Shown piece by piece: positions 16,433 through 24,287 of a stretch of 34,315 bases of DNA. A program made the position numbers and the translations under genes. This DNA is from JBEIUO01 sp964549785 (GTDB taxonomy: Bacteria > Planctomycetota > Phycisphaerae > Phycisphaerales > UBA1924): NCBI GenBank assembly GCA_964549785.1, contig CAZJXA010000009.1:1-34315 (forward strand). Reading direction: 5' to 3'. The notes below the pieces were generated by a model that was given only the letters and a program-made list of their open reading frames with translations, was not told where the DNA came from and did not search any database. Position 1 is the first letter of the stretch; every line of letters starts with the position of its first letter.

Positions 16433-18094
16433 ATGCCCGTTTCTTTCACGCGTTCCACCACCCTCACGTTGGCCTTACCTTTGGCCCCTTTGGTCCTCTC
16501 CGCCGCGGCCTTTGCGCAACCGGCCCTGCCCCGCCTCTCGACCGTCGCCCTCACCGGCACCCCGGCCCCCGGCACCACCGGTCTCTCGCTCGCCTCCTTG
16601 GCCGACCCCTTTGTCAACGAGAGCGGCACCATCGTTTTCTGGGCCCAGTTAGGCGGTACGGGCGTCACACCATCGAATGACGGCACCATCTACATTCGGC
16701 AGGGCGGTGTCAACACGCTGCTTGGACGAGAGGGCACACCCATCTCGCTTCCCGCCGGCGGCACGTCCACCATCAGCGGCCTGCCTACCGCAGCGATCGC
16801 GGCGAACGGCACCGCCCTCTTCGCGGCCGGCCTCGTCGATTCGACGACCGGTGTCAACACCAACTTGGGACTCGTGCGGGCTTCGCCGGGCGGTGGCCTG
16901 ACGCTGCTCATCCGCGACGCGGCGAACCCGCCCGCATTCGATCTGCCGGGCTTGCCGCAGGCCGCGTTCGATGGAGACAGCGTGTTTTCAACCGGATTTT
17001 CGATCCGCTCGGCCTATCAGGGCCTGCTGTACACCACCGCCACTCCGATACCCAACACGCATAACGGCATTCCGGCGAACTGGGCCCCGGTGGCGTTTTC
17101 ACCCATCGCCATGCGAACCGATGGTCGGGCCGTGTGGGCTACCACGTTCGGCCTCCCGACCGGGACCGCCCAACAGCGGGCTCCGCAACAAGTCGGCATC
17201 GTGACCGACGCGACGGGTTCGCTTTCGCTGATCGCGGCTACGGGCGGAACCACCCCCACCGCCCCGTGGGACGTGGTCTTTACGCGGGTTTCGGCCGGGC
17301 CTATCTTGACGGACGACGGCTCGGTGTACTTTGTCGGCTCGTTCAGCGGGGTGAGCCCCGGCCAGGCGATTTTCTCGCGCAACGGCGATGTGACGCAGCG
17401 GGTCGTCGAGTCGGGTCAGGTCGTGGGCGGGGTGCAGATCGGCAGAATCTTGGAGCCTGTCCGCATGAGCCCGGCTGGCGATCTCGTCTTCTCGGCCACG
17501 CTCGCGGGGGCGGCCCCCGGATTCAACACCGCCGTTTTTGTGAGGCCCGCGGGTGGATCGCCCGTCTTGCTGCTGCGCCGCGGCGACGCCGCCCCGGGGC
17601 TCTCAGGCGGCGAACTGATCGAGGGCTTCGGCCCGCTGGTGGCCTCCTCGCGGGGGTTGATCGGCAACGTGGTGCGACTGCGGGGCCCGGGCGTCACCGG
17701 TGTGAACAACGAGGTCTTGTATCTCCAGACGCGGTCGGGCGAATTCATCCCCGCCGTACGCTCGGGCGATCCCTTTACGCCGCCCGGCTCCACCACCGCC
17801 CGCGTCATCAAACGGGCATTGTTCGCGGGCGATCTCAGCGGCTATTCGCCTCTGACCCGCCGCGGTATGGTGGTTTTTACTCTGGAGTTCTCGGATTACA
17901 GCCGTGGCATCTTCGCCGCCGATATTGAGTGCCCGGCCGACATCAATGAAGACGGCGGAGTCGATTCCGAAGACGTTTCGGCGTTCTTTGCGCTCTGGGA
18001 GAGCGCGGATTCCGCCGCGGACTTCGACGGCAGCGGGGCCGTTGATAGCGCGGACGTCGTGGAGTTCTTCCGGCGGGTCGACGGCGGGTGCTGA
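16433..18094 (+). CDS. Secreted NxxGxxxF-repeat protein with C-terminal type I dockerin
   Basis: A 553-residue protein with a clear signal peptide (hydrophobic core LTLALPLAPLVLSAAAFA, cleavage near A28). The body consists of repeated strand units with an N/D-x-x-G-x-x-x-F/W pattern: NESGTIVFWAQL, then related units such as RTDGRAVWATTF, LTDDGSVYFVGSF and SPAGDLVFSATL. This fits the planctomycete tandem-repeat family (choice-of-anchor NxxGxxAF / DUF7453-like), probably a beta-rich surface or extracellular fold. The C-terminus is a dockerin-like pair of calcium loops, DINEDGGVDSED and DFDGSGAVDSAD, each followed by a FF-containing helix; the final residues are VDGGC. Dockerins bind cohesins in cellulosomes, but in planctomycetes they occur widely and their partner is unclear. 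It has its own promoter region and is not part of the flanking MoxR clusters by spacing. Confidence 0.85.
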   Translation: MPVSFTRSTTLTLALPLAPLVLSAAAFAQPALPRLSTVALTGTPAPGTTGLSLASLADPFVNESGTIVFWAQLGGTGVTPSNDGTIYIRQGGVNTLLGREGTPISLPAGGTSTISGLPTAAIAANGTALFAAGLVDSTTGVNTNLGLVRASPGGGLTLLIRDAANPPAFDLPGLPQAAFDGDSVFSTGFSIRSAYQGLLYTTATPIPNTHNGIPANWAPVAFSPIAMRTDGRAVWATTFGLPTGTAQQRAPQQVGIVTDATGSLSLIAATGGTTPTAPWDVVFTRVSAGPILTDDGSVYFVGSFSGVSPGQAIFSRNGDVTQRVVESGQVVGGVQIGRILEPVRMSPAGDLVFSATLAGAAPGFNTAVFVRPAGGSPVLLLRRGDAAPGLSGGELIEGFGPLVASSRGLIGNVVRLRGPGVTGVNNEVLYLQTRSGEFIPAVRSGDPFTPPGSTTARVIKRALFAGDLSGYSPLTRRGMVVFTLEFSDYSRGIFAADIECPADINEDGGVDSEDVSAFFALWESADSAADFDGSGAVDSADVVEFFRRVDGGC

Positions 18095-18320
18095 TCGGGC
18101 CTGGTCGCGAAGAATCGACGCTGCACAATTTATTTCTGATCCGCCGCACCGATAGACGAGTTGGTCGACTATCTGGTGGTGTGCGGGTGTGAACGCCGGC
18201 CGCTTGCTCCGCGGATTTCCGCGGGAGCGGTACACTGGTGTCACTCATCGCATTTCGCAGCCCCGGCGGCCGATCCGCCGCGCTCGTGCCGAGGCCAGCC
18301 ATCAACCAAGGAACCCCGCC
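18095..18320. other. Intergenic region upstream of cluster B
   Basis: This 226-nt gap separates the dockerin gene from the second MoxR gene. It contains a perfect dyad at 18209-18224 and a TACACT hexamer at 18231-18236 that could be a -10 box, though no -35 lies at normal distance (TTGCTC is 21 nt away). No intrinsic terminator was found after the dockerin gene. An AAGGA site at 18308-18312 serves the MoxR start. Confidence 0.5.
18209..18224. promoter_or_regulatory. Perfect dyad CCGCGG-ATTT-CCGCGG upstream of MoxR gene
   Basis: Two CCGCGG hexamers, each self-complementary, flank ATTT. The dyad sits 6 nt before a TACACT hexamer and about 100 nt upstream of the MoxR start. The location would suit an operator for cluster B, but GC-rich dyads arise by chance in this genome and there is no T-run to make it a terminator. 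Confidence 0.3.
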
Positions 18321-19403
<1,083 letters not shown>

Positions 19404-19422
19404 ACGGTCCGTCGGTGATAGG

Positions 19423-19491
19423 GACCACGCCGACATCGATCTCGACGGTGACACCGACGCAGACGACACGGACTTCTTCTTGTACGGGTGG
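19423..19491 (+). pseudogene. Dockerin-like remnant in front of the DUF58 gene
   Basis: In the gap after the MoxR gene, the frame of the following DUF58 gene encodes DRDHADIDLDGDTDADDTD followed by FFLYGW. The segment DIDLDGDTDADD has acidic residues or Gly at every key position (1, 3, 5, 6, 9, 12) of a dockerin/EF-hand calcium loop, and the following DFF matches the helix start of the dockerin at 17934-18094. No ATG or GTG start precedes it in frame; the only candidate (TTG 19480) lies inside it. It therefore looks like a decayed or transplanted dockerin piece and not part of the DUF58 protein. Confidence 0.4.
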
Positions 19492-19509
19492 AATCAAGGC
19501 CGCCGCTCA

Positions 19510-20388
19510 ATGACCATCGCCGCTTCGCCAATCACCCTGCCTTCACCCTCCGAGGTCTCGGCCCGGCAGTTTGATCTCACCATCAAGCGCCTCGCCGACG
19601 ACCTCACCTACGGCAACGACGCTTCTCGTTTCGTCGGCCCCGGCACCGACTACGCCCAGACGCGGCCGTACTCGCTCGGCGATTCCATCCGGAGCATCGA
19701 CTGGAAGGTGACCGCCCGCACCGGCAAGTTCCACGTCAAGGAGTACGAAGCTCCCAAGCGCGTCACGGTCTATCTCGTGGTCGATACGTCCCACTCCATG
19801 ACCGCGTCGTCCACCCCGCTTTCCAAGCACGGCCTCGCCGTGTGGGCCGCCGCGGCCATGTCCCTGGCTTCGATCCGTCGCCGCAGCCCCGTCTCCCTCA
19901 TATCGGGTGGCGATCGTGGGCTCGCGCCGCCGCCCACGCTCTCGCGCACCCTCGTCCTCCGCTGGCTCGACGCCCTCCGCACCGAATCCACCAACGAACG
20001 CACGCTCGCGGCGGGCCGGCTCGATCAGATCCTCAAGACCGCCGACCGCATGTCCCTGGTCGTGCTCATCAGCGACCTGCACGAACCCGCCATGGTCGAC
20101 GCCGCGATCCGTCTCCGTCAGCGCCATGACGTGGTCGTGCTGCACACGATCGATCCCGCCGAAAGGGGTTCTTTTGGCGCCGGCTTCATCCGCGGCGAAG
20201 AGGCCGAAACCGGTGCGGACGTTTTCATGACTTCACGCCGCGTAATCGACGCCCCCGATCCCTCCCTTCGCCTTGACGACGGCGCGGTCGATCATGTTCG
20301 GATCGGCACCGATGAACCGGTATCGGCGATTGTCGCCGCGCTCAAACGGGCGGTCCACGTGCGCTGCGGCGGAAGGATCGCGAGATGA
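19510..20388 (+). CDS. DUF58 protein (cluster B)
   Basis: A 292-residue DUF58 protein from ATG 19510; a TTG 30 nt upstream is in frame but falls within the dockerin-like remnant. The core motif SLGDSIRSIDWK at 55-66 is followed by FHVKEYEAPKRVTVYLVVD, and DTSHS at 92-96 gives a complete DxSxS VWA-type site. ISDLHEPAM near 195 is the second metal-site strand. There are no membrane helices, so it is likely cytoplasmic and an adaptor or target of the MoxR ATPase encoded upstream. Only a weak CAAGG is present before the start. The TGA overlaps the ATG of the next gene by 4 nt (ATGA). Confidence 0.93.
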   Translation: MTIAASPITLPSPSEVSARQFDLTIKRLADDLTYGNDASRFVGPGTDYAQTRPYSLGDSIRSIDWKVTARTGKFHVKEYEAPKRVTVYLVVDTSHSMTASSTPLSKHGLAVWAAAAMSLASIRRRSPVSLISGGDRGLAPPPTLSRTLVLRWLDALRTESTNERTLAAGRLDQILKTADRMSLVVLISDLHEPAMVDAAIRLRQRHDVVVLHTIDPAERGSFGAGFIRGEEAETGADVFMTSRRVIDAPDPSLRLDDGAVDHVRIGTDEPVSAIVAALKRAVHVRCGGRIAR

Positions 20389-21308
20389 ACCCGATCCCCC
20401 ATGTCCTACGCCTCGCTCTCGTCGGCGTTATGGCCGGTGCTCTGGCCGGTGTTCCGGCCGGGCCGGCCTCCTTCGCACAACCCGCGGTGCGCCCGGGTAT
20501 CACGACCACCGTCGGCATCGAGGCCCAGGTTCTCTACCGCTGGGACGGTCCCACGCTGCGGGTCAAGCCCGCCGGACCCAAGTCGATCGTCCTGGTTCGC
20601 CTGGCCGAAGTGCAGCAGGACGGCCTCTCGTCGCTCTACGACCTCCGGCTGATCGCCCTGAAGCCCGGCACCTTCGACGCCCGTGACTGGCTCGAACGGG
20701 CCGATGGCCTTCCGCTTCAGGGTGCGCCCGCCGCGCCCTTCACCGTCCGGTCCACCCTTCCGCTTGCCGACACGGGCGAATTGCGTTCCGCTGGCGAATG
20801 GTCCCTCCCCGCGCTGGGCGGGTATCGCTGGACCCTCATCGGTTTGGGTGCGCTGTGGTCGGTGCCGCTGGCCCTCGTGGTGTTCCGGGCCCTGACCCGT
20901 CGCCGCCGCATCCCTCCGAGCGCGCAGACGCACGCTCCCCCGACGCTCGCCGATCAACTCCGCCCGCTCGTCGCACGGTCCTTGGCCGAGGACGCAACCA
21001 CGGCGGATCGCGCGGCCCTCGAACGGGTGTTGATCGCCTTCTGGCGCGACCGGCTCGATCTCGCGCACACGCCCATCTCGGGCTCGCTCGCGCTGATCCG
21101 GCGCGATCCCGCCGCCGCGGCCTTGCTTACCGCCGTCGAAGAGTGGCTGCACGCCCCCCGCAGCACCAACCAGCCCGACGTCGAGCGTCTGCTCGAGCCT
21201 TATAAAACGCACCCGCCCGTTACGCCCCTCCCCGCGCCCGATACATCGGCCTCGATTGACGTCAAGCCCGCCCGATTGGCGCCCGCGGCCGGGAGCGGCC
21301 GCCCATGA
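20385..21308 (+). CDS. BatD/DUF4381-like exported membrane protein
   Basis: A 307-residue protein with an N-terminal signal peptide (LRLALVGVMAGALAGV, cleavage near SFA-Q at 31), a beta-rich periplasmic part of about 115 residues, a membrane helix at about 149-168 and a basic RRRR stop-transfer motif. The cytoplasmic tail contains helices such as ALERVLIAFWRDRLDL and ALLTAVEEWLHAP. This architecture and its position between DUF58 and BatA-type genes match the small membrane protein (BatD or DUF4381 type) commonly found in Bat operons. Sequence motifs alone are too weak for a firm family call. It starts within the DUF58 stop and ends in an ATGA overlap with the next gene. Confidence 0.75.
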   Translation: MNPIPHVLRLALVGVMAGALAGVPAGPASFAQPAVRPGITTTVGIEAQVLYRWDGPTLRVKPAGPKSIVLVRLAEVQQDGLSSLYDLRLIALKPGTFDARDWLERADGLPLQGAPAAPFTVRSTLPLADTGELRSAGEWSLPALGGYRWTLIGLGALWSVPLALVVFRALTRRRRIPPSAQTHAPPTLADQLRPLVARSLAEDATTADRAALERVLIAFWRDRLDLAHTPISGSLALIRRDPAAAALLTAVEEWLHAPRSTNQPDVERLLEPYKTHPPVTPLPAPDTSASIDVKPARLAPAAGSGRP

Positions 21309-22231
21309 CCTTCACTCACCCTTGGGTTCTGCTCGCGCTCATGCTGCCGGTGCTGCTGGTGGTTTGGGAAGCCCGTCGCCGCGGCACGCGTGTCCGCTTG
21401 CCGATCGATTACGCCCGCGCCAAGCCGCCCCGCTTCATCCCGAAAGTCTTGTTGGTCGCGTCGGTCCTCCCACCGCTCGTGCTCGCGGCGGTCGTCATCC
21501 TGCTTGCCGGTCCGAAGCGGCTGGGGCCACCGGGTCAGGCCCGAGTGCTCACGAACATCGAATTATGCATGGACGTCTCGGGGAGCATGGCGTGGCCCAT
21601 GGCCACCGCGCCCGACGGAGCGAGTCGTCACAAGACCGCCATCAAGGCGATCGACCACTTCACCCGCAGGCGCGAGGGCGACGCGATGGGCCTGACGATC
21701 TTTGGCGGCGAGGTCGTCCGCTGGGTTCCCCTCACGCGCGATATCGCCGCCATCCGCAACGCCGCGCCCTTCATCGACCCCGACACGCTCCCCCAAGTTC
21801 TCAAATCGACGCGCATCGGCCACGCGCTTCGATTCTGCAACGATGTGCTGGTCCAACAGCCCGAGGGCGACCGACTCGTCGTGCTCATCAGCGACGGCGA
21901 GTCGCAGGACTTGGGCAACGGGGTGGCGGCCGAAGTGGGAGCGCAGCTCGCGGCCAACGACATCGTCGTCCACGCCATTCATGTGGGCGACGAAGCCCCT
22001 CCCGGCCAACTGACGGAGGTGGTCACGCCCACCGGCGGGGGCGTCTATTCGGCGACCAATCTCAACTCGCTGAACGCGATCTTCGACCACATCGACCGCA
22101 TGCACAAGATCCGTGTCAAGCCCACCCAGCGAGAAGCGATCGATTTCTTCGGCCCCTTCGCGTGGATTGCCCTGGGCGGCCTCGCGCTGCACACGCTCTG
22201 CCTCTTCGGCCTGAGGTACACGCCATGGTGA
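21305..22231 (+). CDS. BatA-like membrane VWA protein (cluster B)
   Basis: A 308-residue protein of typical BatA/BatB size. Two N-terminal helices (about 6-21 and 47-68) are followed by a VWA domain with DVSGS at 90-94, the Thr of STRIGHAL, and LISDGES. A C-terminal helix (FAWIALGGLALHTLCLFGL) completes the family layout, with the VWA domain expected in the periplasm. In other bacteria Bat VWA proteins pair with MoxR and have been linked to stress tolerance and envelope functions; the exact role is not established here. It starts inside the stop codon of the BatD-like gene. Its stop at 22229-22231 lies within a mini-ORF leading to the next VWA gene. Confidence 0.92.
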   Translation: MTFTHPWVLLALMLPVLLVVWEARRRGTRVRLPIDYARAKPPRFIPKVLLVASVLPPLVLAAVVILLAGPKRLGPPGQARVLTNIELCMDVSGSMAWPMATAPDGASRHKTAIKAIDHFTRRREGDAMGLTIFGGEVVRWVPLTRDIAAIRNAAPFIDPDTLPQVLKSTRIGHALRFCNDVLVQQPEGDRLVVLISDGESQDLGNGVAAEVGAQLAANDIVVHAIHVGDEAPPGQLTEVVTPTGGGVYSATNLNSLNAIFDHIDRMHKIRVKPTQREAIDFFGPFAWIALGGLALHTLCLFGLRYTPW

Positions 22232-22284
22232 CGGAACGCGATGTTGCGGAGACGCACAACGGTCACGAAGGACGCTTCCATTGA
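22225..22284 (+). CDS. Possible 19-codon mini-ORF linking the two VWA genes
   Basis: ATG 22225 (or GTG 22228) opens a short frame ending in TGA at 22282-22284. Its start overlaps the stop of the upstream VWA gene (GTGA at 22228-22231), and its stop overlaps the TTG start of the next gene (TTGA at 22281-22284). This is the same overlap geometry seen at the other junctions of the cluster. The predicted peptide (MVTERDVAETHNGHEGRFH) is charged with no known motif. It may only pass ribosomes across the 49-nt gap, or be chance. Confidence 0.3.
   Translation: MVTERDVAETHNGHEGRFH
22267..22272 (+). promoter_or_regulatory. Ribosome-binding site for the TTG-started VWA gene
   Basis: GAAGGA ends 8 nt before the TTG at 22281. 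It supports this uncommon start codon, since no ATG or GTG is present in frame at a suitable position. Confidence 0.65.
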
Positions 22285-23345
22285 TCCTGTCTCCTCAACT
22301 CATCCTGCTCGGCACCATCGGCATCGCGGCCTTGATCGTCGTGGCCGAGGTTCTTCACGCCCGCCGCATCCGGCGGGCCTCCTACCTGGCCTTCGGTCGC
22401 CAGGGCCGCCGCCTCTGGACGAACGGGGCTCCGGTCGCGCGGGTTGTTGCCTCCGGGCTGATTGCATGGGGTTCCCTCACGTTGCTCGCGCTCGACGGGG
22501 CTCCCGACGATGCCCACCGGGCCAAGCCCGCGGAAAAGCACCTCCTGCTTGTGCTCGACGTTTCCCCGAGCATGTACATCGCCGATTCCGGCGTTGCCGG
22601 CAAGCAATCCCGTCAGGCCCGGGCCGCCGACCTCATGCAGAGCGTTCTCGACCGGCTCGATCTCGCCCACACCCGCGTCAGCGTGGTCGCGTTCTATTCA
22701 ACCGCCCGCCCGGTCGTGGTGGACAGTTTCGATCTCAACGTCATCACCAACATCCTCCGCGACCTCCCGTTGTCCCAGGCCTTCAAGGAAGGCCAGACCA
22801 ACATGTACGAAGGCATCCGCGCCGCCACGGCCCTCGCCAAGCCCTGGGCACCCGGTTCCACCACGCTCGTGCTCGTCTCCGATGGCGACACACTGCCCGA
22901 GGCCGGCCTGCCCCGCCTCCCCCTTGCAATCGGCGACACCGTCATCATCGGTGTCGGTAACCCCTACCGGGCTACCCAGGTCGCCGACCGCTCCTCCCGC
23001 CAAGACGTCAGCAGTCTCAAGCGCCTCGCGGCCCGCCTGCAAGGCACCTACCACGACGGTAACGCCAAGCACCTCCCGACCGACATCCTCGGTCGGCTTG
23101 TCATGCTCGGGCTCGATGCCCAGGAACGCACCAACCTCCGTACACTTGCCCTGATCGCCGCCGGAGCGGGCGGAGCGGTCCTCGGGCTGGTTGCGCCCCT
23201 GCTCGCCGTTTGGGGCCGACCCCGGGCCGTCTCGATCGCCCACCGGATCGCTGAATCGACGGATTCCAACGCCCATAACCCGTACCCGTCTCTCTCTGTA
23301 GGCAGCGGCAATCAAGAAGTATCCCGCTCAGGAGCCCTCGCATGA
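22281..23345 (+). CDS. BatB-like membrane VWA protein (cluster B)
   Basis: A 354-residue protein started by TTG and preceded by GAAGGA. A first helix at about 7-24 and a second at about 52-71 are followed by the VWA domain: DVSPS at 93-97 (DxSxS intact), the Thr of GQTNMYEGI and LVSDGDT. A helix near 288-310 (LALIAAGAGGAVLGLVAPLLAVW) follows, and the last 40 residues are a Ser/Asn-rich tail beyond the membrane. With the BatA-like protein it probably forms a pair of membrane VWA partners for the cluster B MoxR. The ATGA overlap with the next gene indicates coupled translation. Confidence 0.9.
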   Translation: MILSPQLILLGTIGIAALIVVAEVLHARRIRRASYLAFGRQGRRLWTNGAPVARVVASGLIAWGSLTLLALDGAPDDAHRAKPAEKHLLLVLDVSPSMYIADSGVAGKQSRQARAADLMQSVLDRLDLAHTRVSVVAFYSTARPVVVDSFDLNVITNILRDLPLSQAFKEGQTNMYEGIRAATALAKPWAPGSTTLVLVSDGDTLPEAGLPRLPLAIGDTVIIGVGNPYRATQVADRSSRQDVSSLKRLAARLQGTYHDGNAKHLPTDILGRLVMLGLDAQERTNLRTLALIAAGAGGAVLGLVAPLLAVWGRPRAVSIAHRIAESTDSNAHNPYPSLSVGSGNQEVSRSGALA

Positions 23346-24106
23346 CCGTCGCCAAACCCCGCTCCAAATCCGTTCTGCGCTCGGGCTGGTTCTGGGCGAC
23401 GTGGGCCTGCGTGCCGATCGCAGTGCTCGTCATTCACTTGGGCCCCGGCCAGCGCTGGCTGGCCCGCGACATCGCCGCCCGCCATCTCACCCTCGCGGCC
23501 CTCGCCGCATCCAACGACGAGTTCATGGTGGCCGCCGATGAGTACGCCGCGGCCCGCAACGCCCTGCCGGAAACCGATGCCGCAGCCCGGCAACGCCTCG
23601 ACCTGGCCGAGGTCCGGGCCCGCCTCGATAATGGCGACTTTGTCGAAGCCGTGAGCCAACTCGAAGGTCTGCTCGGCGCCGCCCTCGACCCCCACGCCAA
23701 CCCCCACGCCAACGCCAAGGATCAACCCCGTATCGATCAACTACGGGCCGAGATCGCCAAAGGCTCGTACTACACCGCGTGGATGATGCGCCTGGAGGGT
23801 GCCACCGAAGACGAGTGGAAGCCCGAGACCGAGAAGGCCCGCCAGCACTACCGCCTCCTTACGGAGAGCGGCGTCGACACCCACGACAACGCCAAGAACT
23901 TGGAGGCGGTCATCCGGCTCGAACTGATGAGCCTGACCGACCTGGAAGCCCTGCCGCTCCCCAAAAAATGCCAAAATTGCTCCAATTGCTCCAACGAAAA
24001 GCGTAAGCAACGCCTCAGCAAGTGCCAGGGGAAGAAACCCGACGACGCCCGTAGCGACGCCAATCAACAAATGTCCCAAACCGCGTCGTGGGGCAAGGGG
24101 TCTTAA
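23342..24106 (+). CDS. BatC-position membrane-anchored helical protein with Cys-rich tail
   Basis: A 254-residue protein with one N-terminal membrane helix (about 15-33) and then helical, Ala/Leu-rich sequence that looks TPR-like (FMVAADEYAAARNALPETD, then LDNGDFVEAVSQLEGLLG). TPR proteins commonly occupy this position (BatC/BatE) in Bat operons, which supports the reading. Near 208-226 is an unusual segment, KKCQNCSNCSNEKRKQRLSK, with Cys spaced C-x2-C-x2-C and a fourth Cys shortly after. It could bind metal or form disulfides; being on the exported side, disulfides are possible. The DNA there is locally AT-rich and repetitive (AATTGCTCC units), so slippage may have made it. The start is within the stop of the upstream gene. 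Confidence 0.72.
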   Translation: MTVAKPRSKSVLRSGWFWATWACVPIAVLVIHLGPGQRWLARDIAARHLTLAALAASNDEFMVAADEYAAARNALPETDAAARQRLDLAEVRARLDNGDFVEAVSQLEGLLGAALDPHANPHANAKDQPRIDQLRAEIAKGSYYTAWMMRLEGATEDEWKPETEKARQHYRLLTESGVDTHDNAKNLEAVIRLELMSLTDLEALPLPKKCQNCSNCSNEKRKQRLSKCQGKKPDDARSDANQQMSQTASWGKGS

Positions 24107-24287
24107 AACAGGCCTGAGTGCCGAGCCCTCAGATCACTGGTGTCCCTGGTCGTTAGCCGAAGGGGTTTCTCGAATCGCGCATGTTGGACCCGATCGAACG
24201 TCCTTTGAACCGTTCCCGTCCATTCTCCGCTCGCGACTTCTTCTCTGCCTTTTCTCTTGTTCGACCTTCCCGAATAAGCCCGTGACT
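24107..24287. other. Gap before the giant gene, pyrimidine-rich leader
   Basis: A 181-nt spacer within cluster B. The last 70 bases before the start are strongly pyrimidine-rich (TTCTTCTCTGCCTTTTCTC) and contain no Shine-Dalgarno sequence. No convincing promoter or terminator was found. Confidence 0.4.

Noticed and set aside
18189..18320. Upstream start adding 44 residues to the cluster B MoxR
   Set aside because: The added residues are Arg/Pro-rich and unlike the family, and AAGGA precedes the ATG at 18321.
23960..24000. Short AATTGCTCC tandem units as a possible CRISPR or regulatory repeat
   Set aside because: Only two units occur, they are inside a coding frame, and no spacer-like pattern exists.
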